Shown: in pieces, positions 23,367 through 35,100 of the stretch
Numbering within the stretch: position 1 is the stretch's first letter
How the letters are laid out: each line of letters opens with the position of its first letter
DNA from: an uncultured Dehalococcoidia bacterium
GTDB lineage: Bacteria; Chloroflexota; Dehalococcoidia; Lucifugimonadales; UBA3495
NCBI GenBank assembly: GCA_951812625.1
Contig: CATOSP010000002.1
Location: 248,001 to 312,000, forward strand
Reading direction: 5' to 3'
Length of the DNA: 64,000 bases
Notes under the pieces: model-generated
Databases searched by the model: none
Told to the model about the DNA's origin: nothing
The model's input: only the letters and a program-made list of their open reading frames with translations
Position numbers and translations under genes: made by a program

Positions 23367-26003
23367 TCAGGCATTCGCGCCGCAGCAGCGCTTGTACTTC
23401 TTCCCGCTGCCGCAGGGGCAGCGGGAGTTGCGGCCTATCTTGTTTGAACCACCCGGAGCGGAGTTTCTCTGGGACCCGTTTACCGCCTGCATGGGGCTGG
23501 GTTGGTTGGCGGCTCCACCTCGCTGCCTGGCTCCTGCTGTTGGAGGACCGAGGCTGACGTGGAACAAGGTGTGGATCACATCGGACTGTAGCCGCTCCTG
23601 GAACTCCTGGAACAGCTTCTGTCCCTCGGCCCGATACATCACCAGCGGGTCGCGCTGCCCGTAGGCGTGCAGCCCGATACCTGTCCGCAGGTTCTCCATA
23701 GCCGTCAGGTGGGTGACCCAGTGGGTATCTATGGCGCGCAGCATCAACAACCCTGTGAGGGTCCGCATTTCCTCTTCGCCTATCTCTGCCTCACGGCGTT
23801 CGTAGGCTGGTTCGGCATAATCTGCTAGTATCTGCCGCACATCGTCAAGGCCGAGCCGGTTGATCTGTTCCTCGGCGGGCAATCCTTCGGGCAAGGGGCA
23901 TATCAAGGCTAGATCGTTGATCAGGCCGTGAGTGTCCCAGTCGTCGGTATGACGGCTCGGCAGGTTCTTGCGGACCAACTGCTCGAACTCGTTGCGCAGC
24001 ATGTCTACTGCCGTGGTCTTCAGATCGCTCTTCTCCAGGACCTGGGCCCGCTTGTCATAGATGGTCTGCCGTTGGTTGTTGAGCACATCGTCGTAGTTCA
24101 ACAGGTGCTTGCGTATATCGAAGTGGTGACTCTCCACCTTTACCTGGGAACTGGCGATGGACTTGGTCACCAGCTTGTTCTCGATTGGGACATCCTCTTC
24201 CAGGCCGCTCCAGCTCATAACTGACTTGATCTTCTCGCCGCCGAACCGCTGCATTAGTTCGTCCTCCAGCGAGACGAAGAACTGGGAACTGCCGGGGTCT
24301 CCCTGGCGGCCAGCGCGCCCCCTTAGCTGGTTGTCAATCCTTCGGGCGTCGTGGTGCTCCGTGCCGAGAACGTGCAGACCCCCCAGGGCGATGACGCGAT
24401 CGTGCTCCTCCTGCCAGTCATCCCGGTCTGTGTCCGCCCCTCCCAGCACAATGTCCGTGCCACGACCGGCCATGTTCGTGGAAACTGTGACAGCTCCCAG
24501 CCGGCCAGCCTGGGATATTATGCTGGCCTCAAGCTCGTGGTTCTTGGCGTTAAGCACTTGGTGGGGGATGCCGCGACGCTTTAGCTTCTCGCTCAGTTGC
24601 TCCGAGGCTTCGATGGAAGTGGTGCCTACTAGCACGGGTTGGCCCTGCTCGTGGAGGTCGGCAATCTCACTGGTGACGTTTCTCCACTTCGATTCCTCGG
24701 TCTGGAACACCAGGTCCGCACGGTCATCCCGCACCATTGGGACATTGGTCGGGATGGAAGTCACATCCAGGTTGTATATTTTCAGGAATTCGTCTGCTTC
24801 CGTGGCCGCCGTGCCGGTCATTCCCGCCAGTTTGTGGTACATGCGGAAGTAGTTCTGCAAGGTAATGGTCGCGTAGGTGATGCTCTCCCGCCGGATTGGC
24901 AGCCCTTCTTTGGCCTCCACTGCCTGGTGCAGGCCATCAGACCAGCGCCTACCGAACTGGAGGCGGCCGGTGAACTCGTCAACGATGACAATTTCTCCGT
25001 CGCGCAGCACATAGTCCTTGTCGCGGACTTTCATCACGTGGGCGTTCAGGGCGTTTTCTATGTAGTGAACCAAGTGGTAGTTTTCCGGATCGTACAGGTT
25101 GTCCACCTTGGTCCACCGCTCCATATTCGCGACTCCCTCCAGGGTCAGGGAGATGGCGCGGGTGCGGTCGTCGATGGTGTAGTCAATCTCGGGTTGGAGG
25201 CGCGGCACCAGCTTGGCGAAGGTGTAGTAGTGTTGCACCGGGTCTGCCGCGGGACCGCTGATGATCAGTGGGGTGCGCGCTTCATCGATGAGGATGTTGT
25301 CTACCTCGTCTACGATGGCGTAGTGGAGTTCCCGCTGCACCCTACCATCCGGGTCGAGGGCCATGTTGTCTCGCAGGTAGTCGAACCCGAACTCGTTGTT
25401 GGTGCCGTACGTAATGTCAGCGCGGTAGGCTTCCCCTCGGCTGACGGCGCGCAGGTGCGTGTGCGATTCCTGTTTTCCTCCGCGGGCCTTGCTTTCTTCC
25501 TGCTCCGGACCGTAGACGTAGGCGGCGTCGTGTTGCAGGCAACCGACGGAGAGGCCCAGGCTGTGATAGATGGGCCCCATCCATACCGGGTCGCGGCGGG
25601 CCAGGTAGTCGTTGACGGTTACCACGTGGACGCCCTTGCCTGACAGCGCATTTAGGTAGACCGCTAGGGTTGCCACGAGGGTCTTGCCCTCGCCGGTCTT
25701 CATCTCCGCAATCTGTCCCCGGTGAAGCACCGCGCCACCGATCAACTGTACGTCGTAGTGTCGCTGGCCCAGAGTGCGACGGGCTGCGTCGCGCACCACG
25801 GCAAAGGCCTCGGGCAACAGGTGATCCGGGGTTTCTCTTCCCGCCAAGCGGTCCTTGAATTCAACGGTCTTCGCCCGCAACTGGGTGTCCGACAAAGCCC
25901 GGACAGCCGGTTCCAGGTCGTTAATCTTGTCGCAGACTGGGCGGACCCTCTTGACCGCCTTATCATTTGTTTCGGTAACCAGTCTCAATAGCGCGGAAAC
26001 CAT
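23367..26003 (-). CDS. secA: Preprotein translocase ATPase SecA
   Basis: The 878-residue motor of Sec protein export at the cytoplasmic membrane. Walker A region MKTGEGKTLVA; Walker B/DEAD region AIVDEVDNILIDEARTP; second motor domain with TNMAGRGTDIVLGGAD; QLRGRAGRQGDPGSSQF. A SEC-C zinc motif (CPCGSGKKYKRCCG) ends the protein and binds SecB or ribosome. GAGGTGG precedes the ATG. It stands last in a minus-strand run (rpoB, rpoC, pyrD, doxX, secA) and is convergent with the flavin monooxygenase operon. Length and motifs are normal. Confidence 0.98.
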   Translation of the reverse strand: MVSALLRLVTETNDKAVKRVRPVCDKINDLEPAVRALSDTQLRAKTVEFKDRLAGRETPDHLLPEAFAVVRDAARRTLGQRHYDVQLIGGAVLHRGQIAEMKTGEGKTLVATLAVYLNALSGKGVHVVTVNDYLARRDPVWMGPIYHSLGLSVGCLQHDAAYVYGPEQEESKARGGKQESHTHLRAVSRGEAYRADITYGTNNEFGFDYLRDNMALDPDGRVQRELHYAIVDEVDNILIDEARTPLIISGPAADPVQHYYTFAKLVPRLQPEIDYTIDDRTRAISLTLEGVANMERWTKVDNLYDPENYHLVHYIENALNAHVMKVRDKDYVLRDGEIVIVDEFTGRLQFGRRWSDGLHQAVEAKEGLPIRRESITYATITLQNYFRMYHKLAGMTGTAATEADEFLKIYNLDVTSIPTNVPMVRDDRADLVFQTEESKWRNVTSEIADLHEQGQPVLVGTTSIEASEQLSEKLKRRGIPHQVLNAKNHELEASIISQAGRLGAVTVSTNMAGRGTDIVLGGADTDRDDWQEEHDRVIALGGLHVLGTEHHDARRIDNQLRGRAGRQGDPGSSQFFVSLEDELMQRFGGEKIKSVMSWSGLEEDVPIENKLVTKSIASSQVKVESHHFDIRKHLLNYDDVLNNQRQTIYDKRAQVLEKSDLKTTAVDMLRNEFEQLVRKNLPSRHTDDWDTHGLINDLALICPLPEGLPAEEQINRLGLDDVRQILADYAEPAYERREAEIGEEEMRTLTGLLMLRAIDTHWVTHLTAMENLRTGIGLHAYGQRDPLVMYRAEGQKLFQEFQERLQSDVIHTLFHVSLGPPTAGARQRGGAANQPSPMQAVNGSQRNSAPGGSNKIGRNSRCPCGSGKKYKRCCGANA

Positions 26004-26045
26004 GCCACTACCACCTCAAGACCGTAGTTCCTGCCGTATCCTCGC

Positions 26046-26537
26046 CTACAGAAGCTCCTTCTTGAACATGAGCCGCTCGATTCCCCACCTGCGGCTGCCC
26101 ATGATACCGATGATACCGGCGCAGGCGAACCACAGGATTGTTACCTCGCCACCAGAGGCAACAAAAGCGGAACCGGTGTCTCCAGGCGGGTTTGGGAACA
26201 TGTGCGGCCAGATGCCGTTTGGCGCGTGCATCATGAAATAAGCGACTATCATGGTCACGACCAATGCGCCGGCCCCCAATCGGGTTAGGACACCGAACCC
26301 AATGAGCAGTGCGGATATAAACTCTACCCAACCGGCCACGTTTACGATGGGCACCGGCGCGGGCACCGGGAAGCCCCAAAGGCCAAACGCCTTTTGTGCC
26401 CCATGCAACGCAGCCAGAAACGCGAATATAAGCCGGAACAGCAGATAAAACTCGTCTACATAGTTAAGAAAGAAACGGCCGAAGACTCCTCCACCATCGG
26501 GTTGGTCTACGGATTCAGCACCCGTACTTGCGGACAT
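26046..26537 (-). CDS. DoxX family membrane protein
   Basis: About 163 residues with four hydrophobic segments, the DoxX layout. The first segment (FYLLFRLIFAFLAALHGAQK) includes the typical helix-1 pattern with HG...K. Others lie at VEFISALLIGFGVLTRLG, VVTMIVAYFMMHAP and EVTILWFACAGIIGIMG. DoxX proteins are poorly characterised inner-membrane proteins linked to redox or quinone chemistry. The start was placed at the ATG after the GGGGGG-rich purine run; an upstream GTG at 26573 is possible. Its place between pyrD and secA is probably just operon neighbourhood. Confidence 0.75.
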   Translation of the reverse strand: MSASTGAESVDQPDGGGVFGRFFLNYVDEFYLLFRLIFAFLAALHGAQKAFGLWGFPVPAPVPIVNVAGWVEFISALLIGFGVLTRLGAGALVVTMIVAYFMMHAPNGIWPHMFPNPPGDTGSAFVASGGEVTILWFACAGIIGIMGSRRWGIERLMFKKELL

Positions 26538-26702
26538 CTCGCCCCCCAACAAGCTTATATTGGTCTTTCCCACCCTAGCCTGCCAGACATTGTACCCAAA
26601 GAGACTGGGCGTTGCACGTTTGCAGCGTTAACTATACATAAGGTTATGGGTTGAGTCCCAAGGTGGGTGTAGGGATAGCTGCTGGCCAACACGGGGGGCG
26701 AG

Positions 26703-27728
26703 TTAAAGTCTGGCGCCGGTATCTACCGCACCTGTCAGGTCAGCGACGCGGGATATACCCCTCTCGACCATGTAGGAGGTCAACTGGTCCAGTATGCGGA
26801 ATGGTGCCCGAAGGTCGGCTAGATTCGCGCTGCCGATCTGCACTGCCGTGGCCCCTGCAAGCAGAAACTCCACTGCGTGGTCCCCGTGGAAGATTCCCCC
26901 CACCCCAATGACCGGCACGTCTACAGCCTGGGCAGCCCGGTATACCATTGCTACGGCCACGGGCCGCAGCCCCGGGCCGGACAGGCCGCCGGTAACCGCG
27001 CCAAGGACCGGCCGCCGTGTTTGGACATCAATCTGTAAGGCAGGGATGGTGTTGGAGATGGTCAGGGCATCGGCTCCGGCATTAGCTGCAGCTTGGGCGA
27101 TTGGGACAACGTCCGGAACGTTTGGGGCCAGCTTGGCCAGTACCGGAAGCTCCGTTTGTTCCCTGACCGCCGAGACGGCATTGGCGACTAGGGCAGGATT
27201 GTGGGCAAATAGTGAGCCATACTCGATGTTGGGGCAACTCAGGTTTAACTCGATGCCATGGAAGCCCGAGATTCCGCGGGTCATGGCCGCCATCTCACCG
27301 AATTGGGCCACAGTCTCCCCGGAGAGGCTCAACAGCACGGTGGTGTTCAGGGCGGACCAGCCGGGAGCCTCCCGCTCCAACGCGCCCTCTATGCCGGGAT
27401 TAGCTAGGCCGATGGAGTTCAGGAAGATACACTCTCCATCTTCAATAGCTTGGCGGTATGATATAGGACTCCAGCGCGGTTCTGGGTTTCCTGCCCGTGG
27501 AAGCCTGGTAACGGTCTTGGGTATCACCGCCCCCAGTCGGCCCAGGTCCATATCCGGGGTGATCCCGCGGCCGTAGCCGTCGTAACCGAAGGTCCCGGAG
27601 GCAACCATTACAGGGTTAGTGAGCCAAAGATGATAGAGATTACGCGGTGCCAGATCTACGGACAGGTCTAATGTCCCATTGTTAGCTTGGAGGGATGGTT
27701 GGTCGGAAGCGGTAGGCGAAGTTGCCAT
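26703..27728 (-). CDS. pyrD: Dihydroorotate dehydrogenase, class 1B type
   Basis: Oxidises dihydroorotate to orotate in pyrimidine synthesis, using FMN. Blocks: NPVMVASGTFGYDGYGRG at the start of the barrel, LNSIGLANPGIEG, ELNLSCPNIEYG with the catalytic Cys of class 1 enzymes, and GADALTISNT, then VIGVGGIFHGDHAVEFL and GATAVQIGSAN. About 341 residues. The start at 27728 was chosen because the frame continues upstream into rpoC antisense context without homology; its ribosome site is weak. Class 1B enzymes normally need the PyrK electron-transfer subunit, which is not adjacent here. It follows rpoC by about 70 bases. Confidence 0.93.
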   Translation of the reverse strand: MATSPTASDQPSLQANNGTLDLSVDLAPRNLYHLWLTNPVMVASGTFGYDGYGRGITPDMDLGRLGAVIPKTVTRLPRAGNPEPRWSPISYRQAIEDGECIFLNSIGLANPGIEGALEREAPGWSALNTTVLLSLSGETVAQFGEMAAMTRGISGFHGIELNLSCPNIEYGSLFAHNPALVANAVSAVREQTELPVLAKLAPNVPDVVPIAQAAANAGADALTISNTIPALQIDVQTRRPVLGAVTGGLSGPGLRPVAVAMVYRAAQAVDVPVIGVGGIFHGDHAVEFLLAGATAVQIGSANLADLRAPFRILDQLTSYMVERGISRVADLTGAVDTGARL

Positions 27729-27798
27729 CTGAAACTCGGCGCGTAGCGTGGGTGAGTTGTCGGCGGCCAGAACAACCCGGCCGCCGTGGTATGCGTGC

Positions 27799-30700
27799 TT
27801 ATCCGGCGGATTCATCCTCGGGGGTGGCAAACGGGTTGAAAATGATGGTTTCCTGGCCAAGGTTGTTGCCATCATCACTCGGGAACTGGCCACCATTGCT
27901 TGATGTGGTGTCTTGGGGCTGTGCACTAAGGAACCCGGCATCAATGGGGCCGTCGCCATCGTCAAAGTCGTCGTCCGACCCGAAGAAATCATCGTCAGGG
28001 GTTTGATGGACGCCGTCATCCGAGTCGAGCGGGTTGATGCCTGAGGTGTCACCGCCAATTCCCAGCCAGCCTCCCGTGGCGATCCCCGCTAACTCGGGCA
28101 CAGGCTCCGGCGCTAGGAGTGCGTCCATGCCCGGTATCTGCACACGAGCAGGGATCAGCCTTCCGATAATCACGTTTTCCTTGAGCCCCTGCAAAGTATC
28201 GTGCGCGCCGCTCACTGCCGCTTCGGTGAGCACTCTGGTAGTTTCCTGGAAGGAAGCGGCTGACAGGAAGCTGTCGGTGCGCAACGAAGCCCTGGTGATG
28301 CCCAGCAGCACCGGGGTCGCCGTAGCGGGTTCGCCGCCCTCGGCTAGCACCCTGGCGTTCTTTTCCTGGAACTCGAACCTGTCCACCGTGTCCCCCGGTA
28401 TGAGATCGCAGTCTCCGGCCAATTCTACCCTTACGCGCCGGAGCATCTGGCGCAGTATGACCTCGATGTGCTTGTCGTGAATGCTGACGCCCTGGGACTG
28501 GTAGACCTTCTGCACCTCATCAATTAAGTGGGATTGGAGCGCTTCAGTCCCCAGGATCTCTAGAATGCCATTCTTCCCGCCGAGGTTCTGTGGGTTGTGG
28601 GGGGGGAGCGCTCCCCTGGTCAGTGGGTCACCCGCGTTGACCCCGTCCCCGTCGACTACCAGCAACTGGTCCGATGGGGCTACAAGGTATTCCCGGGATT
28701 CTGTGTCCTCCCAGACCACAGTGATCTGGTCTTCGGTGATTTCCGAGACGCGCCCGTATGGGAAGCCCTCTACCTCGGCGATGATTTGCGCTTGAAGGTC
28801 GTCTAGTTCCCCCTGTTCTTGGGGGGGGTTGCCCGTATCATCAGCTGAGTCTCCCTGTGTCGGTTGCGGGCCGACGGCGAGGACCATTCCAGGCCCTACC
28901 GGCTCATCCACTTCCACGAAGACTTCCGCGTCCTCCGGGAGGACGTAGCGGGTCGGGAATTCTTCGCGACTGAGCACACGCAGCCTTCGGTCCTCCCCGT
29001 CATTCTCAATGGCTACCACGCCGTCGATATCCGCGAGAATAGCGGCATTCTTTGGTACTCGGGCCTCAAATAACTCTTCCACCCGGGGCAAGCCGCTGGT
29101 AATATCCTGGCCGGCGATTCCGCCTGTATGGAACGTACGCATCGTAAGCTGCGTGCCCGGCTCACCAATGCTCTGGGCAGCGATAATGCCCACAGCTTGT
29201 CCTTCCTGGACGGTTACGCCGGTAGCCGGAAGACGCCCGTAGCACATACGGCATACACCCCTCTGGCACTCGCATGTCAGGGGAGACCGCACTCCGACCT
29301 CGGTGACGCCGGCGGCTACGATGGCCTCGGCGACGTGTTCATTGATATCCTCATTCCTATCTACCAGGATTTCTCCTGTTGCCGGATCAACCACGGAGAT
29401 AGCTGCCATCCGGCCCAGGATCCGGTCCCTAAGGGACTCATGGGAAGGGTCATCGGGCCTTTCGGAGACGAAGTGGGAATCGTAGGTACCGCAGTCATCC
29501 TCGAGAATGATCACCTCCTGGGCAATGTCAATCAGCCGACGGGTCAGGTAGCCGCTGTCGGCGGTCCGGAGCGCGGTGTCGGCAAGGCCCTTCCTCGCTC
29601 CGTGGGTGGAGATGAAATACTCAAGCGCCGTCAGCCCTTCCCGGAAGCTGGATACGATGGGAAGGTCAATGATGCGGCCTCGGGGATTGCTCATCAGGCC
29701 CCGCATCCCGGCCATCTGCTTGATCTGGGATATGTTTCCCTTCGTTCCGGAGCGGGCCATAAGAGCAATGCCGCCGTAATTGGGGAGTTCATACTCCACC
29801 AGATCCTCGGTCTGGTCTGAGGCCCAGGTCCAGGCGTCTACGGTCTTGGCGTACCGTTCATCCTCGGAGATAAGGCCGTTCAGGTAGTCCTCATCGTACT
29901 GGCTGACCATCTCCGAAGCTTGGTTTAGGATTTCAGGCTTCTTGCTTGGAACCTGGATGTCATTGATGGCGATGGTGATGCCGGAATTTGTTGCGTAGCG
30001 GAAGCCCAGGTCCTTTATCTTGTCCAGTACGTCGGAGGTCTCATCGTTGCTCAGAAAACGGTGGAGGTCGGATGTGAGATCTTTCAGTCCCCCTCGGTCC
30101 ATCAACTGGTTCCGGTACGACAGGGCCGGGGGTAGGATGTCATTGAATATCATCCGGCCCAGCGTTGTGTCCAGCGAGCCATCGGAGTTAGGGTTTTCTA
30201 TCTGGCGGTCTACGTTACGCACCCGGATGAGGGCTTGTAAGTCGACTAGACCAGAGGAGTGGGCGATGCTTGCCTCGTCAAAATCGTAGAACTCGCGTCC
30301 CATACCATTGGCATCGTGCCGTTCTTCGGTGAGATAGTAGCACCCCATGACCATGTCTAGTGTTGGGGCCACCAGCGGGTCACCGGATGCTGGTGAGAGC
30401 ATGTTTCGGGTGCTCAACATCCCTTCCTTGGCCTCCAATACGGCCATGCGGGAAAGGGGCACGTGCACCGCCATCTGGTCGCCGTCGAAATCAGCGTTGA
30501 AAGCTGAGCATACCAGTGGGTGTATCTGGATGGCGTTGCCTTCTATGAGCACTGGCATGAACGCTTGGATTCCCAGACGGTGCAGCGTCGGTGCACGGTT
30601 GAGCAGTACTGGCCGGTCTTTGATGACGTCCTCCAGGATGTCCCATACCTCGGGTCGGGCCCTCTCAACCATGCGCTTGGCATTCTTGATATTGGGCGCG

Positions 30701-32112
30701 ATACCCAGCAAGACCAAGCGGTGCATGACGAATGGCTTGAAAAGTTCTAAGGCCATGCGCTTGGGCAGACCGCACTCGTGCATCTTCAACTCAGGTCCGA
30801 CGACAATCACCGAGCGACCACTGTAGTCCACCCGCTTGCCCAGCAGGTTCTGGCGGAACCGGCCCTGTTTGCCACGCAGTAGGTCCGACAATGACTTGAG
30901 CTTGTGGTTGTGGCTGCCCTGGATAGGGCGGCCGCGCCGGCCGTTGTCAATTAGGGCATCCACCGCCTCTTGAAGCATCCGCTTCTCGTTGCGGATGATG
31001 ATGTCCGGCGCTCCCAGGTCCATGAGTCGCTTGAGCCGGTTGTTCCGGTTGATAACGCGACGGTATAGGTCGTTTAGATCGCTGGTGGCGAACCGGCCGC
31101 CGTCCAGTTGCACCATAGGACGGAGTTCCGGGGGAAGAACTGGCAGGATCGACAGGACCATATCTTCCACGCGGTTGCCGCTGTTTCTGAATGATTCCAC
31201 TACCCGCAGGCGCTTGATGGCCTTCTTGCGCCTCTGCCCGGAGGTGGAGTGCATCTCATTGACCAACTGGTTCCGTAGGGCCTCAAGGTCGATGTCCCTC
31301 AGAAGGTACTGAATGGCTTCTGCGCCCATCCCGTCCTCAAAGACGCCGGGGTACTTCTCCTTCAGTTCCCGGTGCTTCGACTCGGACAGGAGTTGGTATA
31401 CGTGCAGGCTCTCCAGATCGTCGACTATATTCTGGAAGGCAGTCTCGATCTCCCGTTGCTCTTTGTCCAGCTTGTCCTGGATAGCATCCAGTTCGGCCTG
31501 GATGGCCATCCTCTCCGCTTCAGCCTCAGGGCTGTCGGCTCCGGCGTTGACCGCATCAAGCCTTGGCTGAACGGGGGACTTGTCCTCTGCTGCGTCCTGC
31601 CTGGCTTGATCCAGGTCAAATTCGTACTTCACCTGGGCTTCCTCGATCAGTTCCTGGCGCTTTTCGTCGTCCACTGATATGACGATATGCTGGGCGAAAT
31701 AGAGAACCCGTTCCAGGTTCCGCGGGGAAAGGTCGAGCAGCAAGCCTAGGCGACTGGGTGTGGTCTTGCTGAACCAGATGTGGGCCACCGGGGCAGCAAG
31801 CTTGATATGCCCCATGCGTTCGCGGCGCACCTTGGAGCGGGTAACCTCGACGCCGCACCGGTCGCAAACGACGCCGCGATAGCGGATCCGCTTGTACTTT
31901 CCACAGAAGCACTCCCAGTCCTTGGTCGGGCCGAAGAGGCGCTCGCAAAACAGCCCATCCTTCTCTGGCCGGAGGGTCCGGTAGTTAATGGTCTCCGGCT
32001 TGGTGACTTCGCCGTGGGACCAGTTTAGTATCTGTTCTGGAGACGCGATGGATATGCGAATCGCGTTGAAGTTGGTCGCCTGGGTCTCAATTCTGTCCAT
32101 CAACCTGACCAT
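27799..32112 (-). CDS. rpoC: RNA polymerase beta' subunit
   Basis: The catalytic largest subunit of RNA polymerase; 1437 residues. N-terminal zinc finger [20 protein letters not shown] at about 68-87, a catalytic Mg motif [12 protein letters not shown] at about 538-548, trigger-loop region ([17 protein letters not shown]) and C-terminal zinc site [14 protein letters not shown]. The start codon overlaps the rpoB stop by one base (TAATG). A Glu/Asp-rich insert lies around residues 190-230. The last 90 or so residues are acidic, Gly/Asp/Ser-rich and unlike the usual RpoC end; see findings. Confidence 0.98.
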   Translation of the reverse strand: MVRLMDRIETQATNFNAIRISIASPEQILNWSHGEVTKPETINYRTLRPEKDGLFCERLFGPTKDWECFCGKYKRIRYRGVVCDRCGVEVTRSKVRRERMGHIKLAAPVAHIWFSKTTPSRLGLLLDLSPRNLERVLYFAQHIVISVDDEKRQELIEEAQVKYEFDLDQARQDAAEDKSPVQPRLDAVNAGADSPEAEAERMAIQAELDAIQDKLDKEQREIETAFQNIVDDLESLHVYQLLSESKHRELKEKYPGVFEDGMGAEAIQYLLRDIDLEALRNQLVNEMHSTSGQRRKKAIKRLRVVESFRNSGNRVEDMVLSILPVLPPELRPMVQLDGGRFATSDLNDLYRRVINRNNRLKRLMDLGAPDIIIRNEKRMLQEAVDALIDNGRRGRPIQGSHNHKLKSLSDLLRGKQGRFRQNLLGKRVDYSGRSVIVVGPELKMHECGLPKRMALELFKPFVMHRLVLLGIAPNIKNAKRMVERARPEVWDILEDVIKDRPVLLNRAPTLHRLGIQAFMPVLIEGNAIQIHPLVCSAFNADFDGDQMAVHVPLSRMAVLEAKEGMLSTRNMLSPASGDPLVAPTLDMVMGCYYLTEERHDANGMGREFYDFDEASIAHSSGLVDLQALIRVRNVDRQIENPNSDGSLDTTLGRMIFNDILPPALSYRNQLMDRGGLKDLTSDLHRFLSNDETSDVLDKIKDLGFRYATNSGITIAINDIQVPSKKPEILNQASEMVSQYDEDYLNGLISEDERYAKTVDAWTWASDQTEDLVEYELPNYGGIALMARSGTKGNISQIKQMAGMRGLMSNPRGRIIDLPIVSSFREGLTALEYFISTHGARKGLADTALRTADSGYLTRRLIDIAQEVIILEDDCGTYDSHFVSERPDDPSHESLRDRILGRMAAISVVDPATGEILVDRNEDINEHVAEAIVAAGVTEVGVRSPLTCECQRGVCRMCYGRLPATGVTVQEGQAVGIIAAQSIGEPGTQLTMRTFHTGGIAGQDITSGLPRVEELFEARVPKNAAILADIDGVVAIENDGEDRRLRVLSREEFPTRYVLPEDAEVFVEVDEPVGPGMVLAVGPQPTQGDSADDTGNPPQEQGELDDLQAQIIAEVEGFPYGRVSEITEDQITVVWEDTESREYLVAPSDQLLVVDGDGVNAGDPLTRGALPPHNPQNLGGKNGILEILGTEALQSHLIDEVQKVYQSQGVSIHDKHIEVILRQMLRRVRVELAGDCDLIPGDTVDRFEFQEKNARVLAEGGEPATATPVLLGITRASLRTDSFLSAASFQETTRVLTEAAVSGAHDTLQGLKENVIIGRLIPARVQIPGMDALLAPEPVPELAGIATGGWLGIGGDTSGINPLDSDDGVHQTPDDDFFGSDDDFDDGDGPIDAGFLSAQPQDTTSSNGGQFPSDDGNNLGQETIIFNPFATPEDESAG

Positions 32113-35100
32113 TAAATCGCCTCCAGAGGTTGGAATAGCTCGGTGTCGTCAGAGATTCTCTGCATTGGAGAGGCGCGGTCTTCCTCGTTCAGCAGCTCTA
32201 CGGCCAAACCTAGACTCTGTAGCTCCTTCAAAAGAACATTGAAGGACTCCGGGACCCCTGGTTGCCCAATGGGTTCTCCCTTCACTACTGCCTCATAGGT
32301 CTTGACGCGGCCGGCCACATCGTCCGACTTGACTGTCAACACCTCCTGCAGGTTATATGCCGCGCTGTATGCCTCCAGGGCCCAGACCTCCATTTCACCG
32401 AACCGCTGGCCGCCAAACTGAGCCTTACCGCCCAGTGGCTGCTGGGTGATCATGGAATATGGCCCGGTGGAGCGGGCGTGAATCTTGTCTTCCACAAGAT
32501 GTATGAGCTTCAGGATGTAGATGCTGCCCACAGTCACAAGTTGGTCGAAGGGTTCGCCGGAGCGCCCATCAAACAGTTCGAACTTTCCGAACGTTGGCGG
32601 AGCAATACGCCTCTCCCGGTGGACCTTGAGGGCCAGTTGGCGCAGATCGGCAATCTCAAGTCCGGTAGTGTCCTCGCCAGCCACATTGCGTAGCCACATC
32701 TCGAGACATGCCTGCTGGGCCTCGCCGTAAACGTCTTGGTCCATGAGCCTTTCGCCGTCATGGCCTTGGTCATCCAGCCACTTGACCAGTTTGCGATAGT
32801 CGATTTGAGGAGACCCATCGTTGGGCCCTCCGTCAATTGCCTGGGCCTGCTCGGCGAACCAGGTGCGCGCTAGGGCGTCCTCAATGGAGTCATCACGCGC
32901 GCCGTCGAACACCGGGGTGTTGGCCCGAAAGTTCATGGTTCTCGCGGCCCAGCCGAGGTGAGTTTCAAGTACCTGGCCCAAGTTCATTCGGGAAGGCACG
33001 CCGATAGGGTTCAGGATGACGTCCATCGGGGTTCCGTCGGCCAGGAACGGCATGTCTTCTTCTGGCAAGATTCGGGCGACCACACCCTTGTTTCCGTGGC
33101 GGCCTGCCATCTTGTCGCCGACTGATATCTTCCTGGTCTGGGCGATCCAGACGCGCACGGCCTCATTGACACCGGGCGGTAGGTCGTCCCGGTTGTTCCG
33201 GTTCAGAATCTTGACATCGATGACCTTGCCCCTCTCTCCGTGGGGCACGCGGAGGGATGTGTCTTTGACGTCCCTGGACTTCTCGCCGAATATGGCCCGC
33301 AGTAATTTTTCCTCTGCCGTTAACTCAGTCTCACCCTTGGGTGTGACCTTACCTACGAGAATGTCCCCGGGGCCGACGTCCGCCCCAACTCTGATTATAC
33401 CCCGTTCATCCAAGTCTCGAAGGCTGCCCTCACCTACGTTGGGAATGTCTCGTGTGATCTCCTCAGGACCCAGCTTGGTCTCTCGGGCCTCCATCTCGTG
33501 CTTTTCGATATGAGTGGATGTGAAGTAGTCATCCTTCACGAGGCGCTCGCTGATGATGATGGCATCCTCGTAGTTGTAGCCTTCCCAAGACATGAAGGCG
33601 ACAAGAACGTTCTGTCCCAGCGCTAAATCACCGTGGTCGGTTGAGGAGCTATCGGCAAGGACGTCGCCTCTCACGACGATGTCTCCGGCAGCCACAGTTG
33701 GACGCTGGTCGAAGCAGGTCCCCTGATTGGTGCGGGCAAATTTGATCAGCGGGTGCGCGTGCTTCACTCCTTCGTCGTCCAGGACCACTATGTTCCTGCC
33801 GGTCACCGAGATGACTACCCCGTCGGCCCGCGAGAGCACGACCTGGCCGCTGTCTCTGGCGACTCGACCTTCGATCCCAGTGCCGATGATCGGAGCCTGG
33901 GGCCGGAGCAGGGGGACCGCTTGCCGCTGCATGTTGGAACCCATCAGAGCGCGGTTGGCGTCGTCATGTTCTAGGAATGGTATGAGCGCGGCGGACACGC
34001 TCATAATCTGCATTGGGGAAACATCCATCAGATCGACGGTGTCCGGTGAGTCCTGAATATATGTCTCACCGACCCTAACTTCGACACGTTCCCCCACAAA
34101 CTGGTTCAAATTGTCAAGGATGGAATTCGCCTGCGCGATGCGGTACCTTTCCTCTTGGTCTGCTGAGAGGTAGGTAATGTTGTCCTCACCCGCGGCAACG
34201 AAAGGCTTCACATGGATCAGTGTGCCCTTGGGAAGGGCGTTCAGGCCCGCGATACGATTGGCCCGGATAACCGTGTCTTTGTTTACGATGGTCTTGCCCT
34301 CTGGGTCTTTGACGATCTCAGTTGCGGTGCGTCCGAGAAGGTCAGGAGAGTCGCAGGGCAAAGTCTTGAGCACTGGGCGGTAAGGTGACTCGATGAACCC
34401 GTATGGGTTAATTCTGGCATAGGATGCTAGGGAACTAAGCAGGCCGATGTTCGGACCCTCCGGGGTTTCTATGGGGCATATCCTGCCATAGTGGGAGAAA
34501 TGGACGTCCCGGACGTCGAACCCGGCACGTTCCCTGGACAGACCGCCCGGACCGAGGGCCGATAGTCGACGCTTATGGGTTAGTTCGGCCAGTGGGTTGG
34601 TCTGGTCCATAAACTGGGACAACTGGGACCCGCCAAAGAACTCCCGTACTGCCGCTACCACGGGGCGGATGTTGACCAACCCCTGCGGCGCGGCGGTCTC
34701 GGGGTCTACTAGGGTCATCTTCTCCTTGACCATGCGTTCCATGCGGAGCAGCCCGACGCGCACTTGGTTCTGGACCAACTCGCCCACCGACCGGACCCGG
34801 CGGTTGCCGAGGTGGTCGATATCATCCGGCTGACCGTCGCCCTGGTTGATGCGTATCATGGTCCGGATGACTGCTATGACATCGGACACGGTGAGGGTCA
34901 TCTTGTCTCCGTTTTCGGTCTGACCCAGACGTCTGTCCAGCTTGTACCGGCCTACCCGGCCTAGGTCGTAGCGTCGCGGTGCGAAGAACAGGTTCTCGAT
35001 GAGTGTCCGTGAGTTTTCGAGAGTCGGCGGCTCGCCGGGGCGGAGGCGCCGGTAAAACTCGATCTGGGCCCCGGCGATCCGCCGGGCTAGCACCGAGTTG

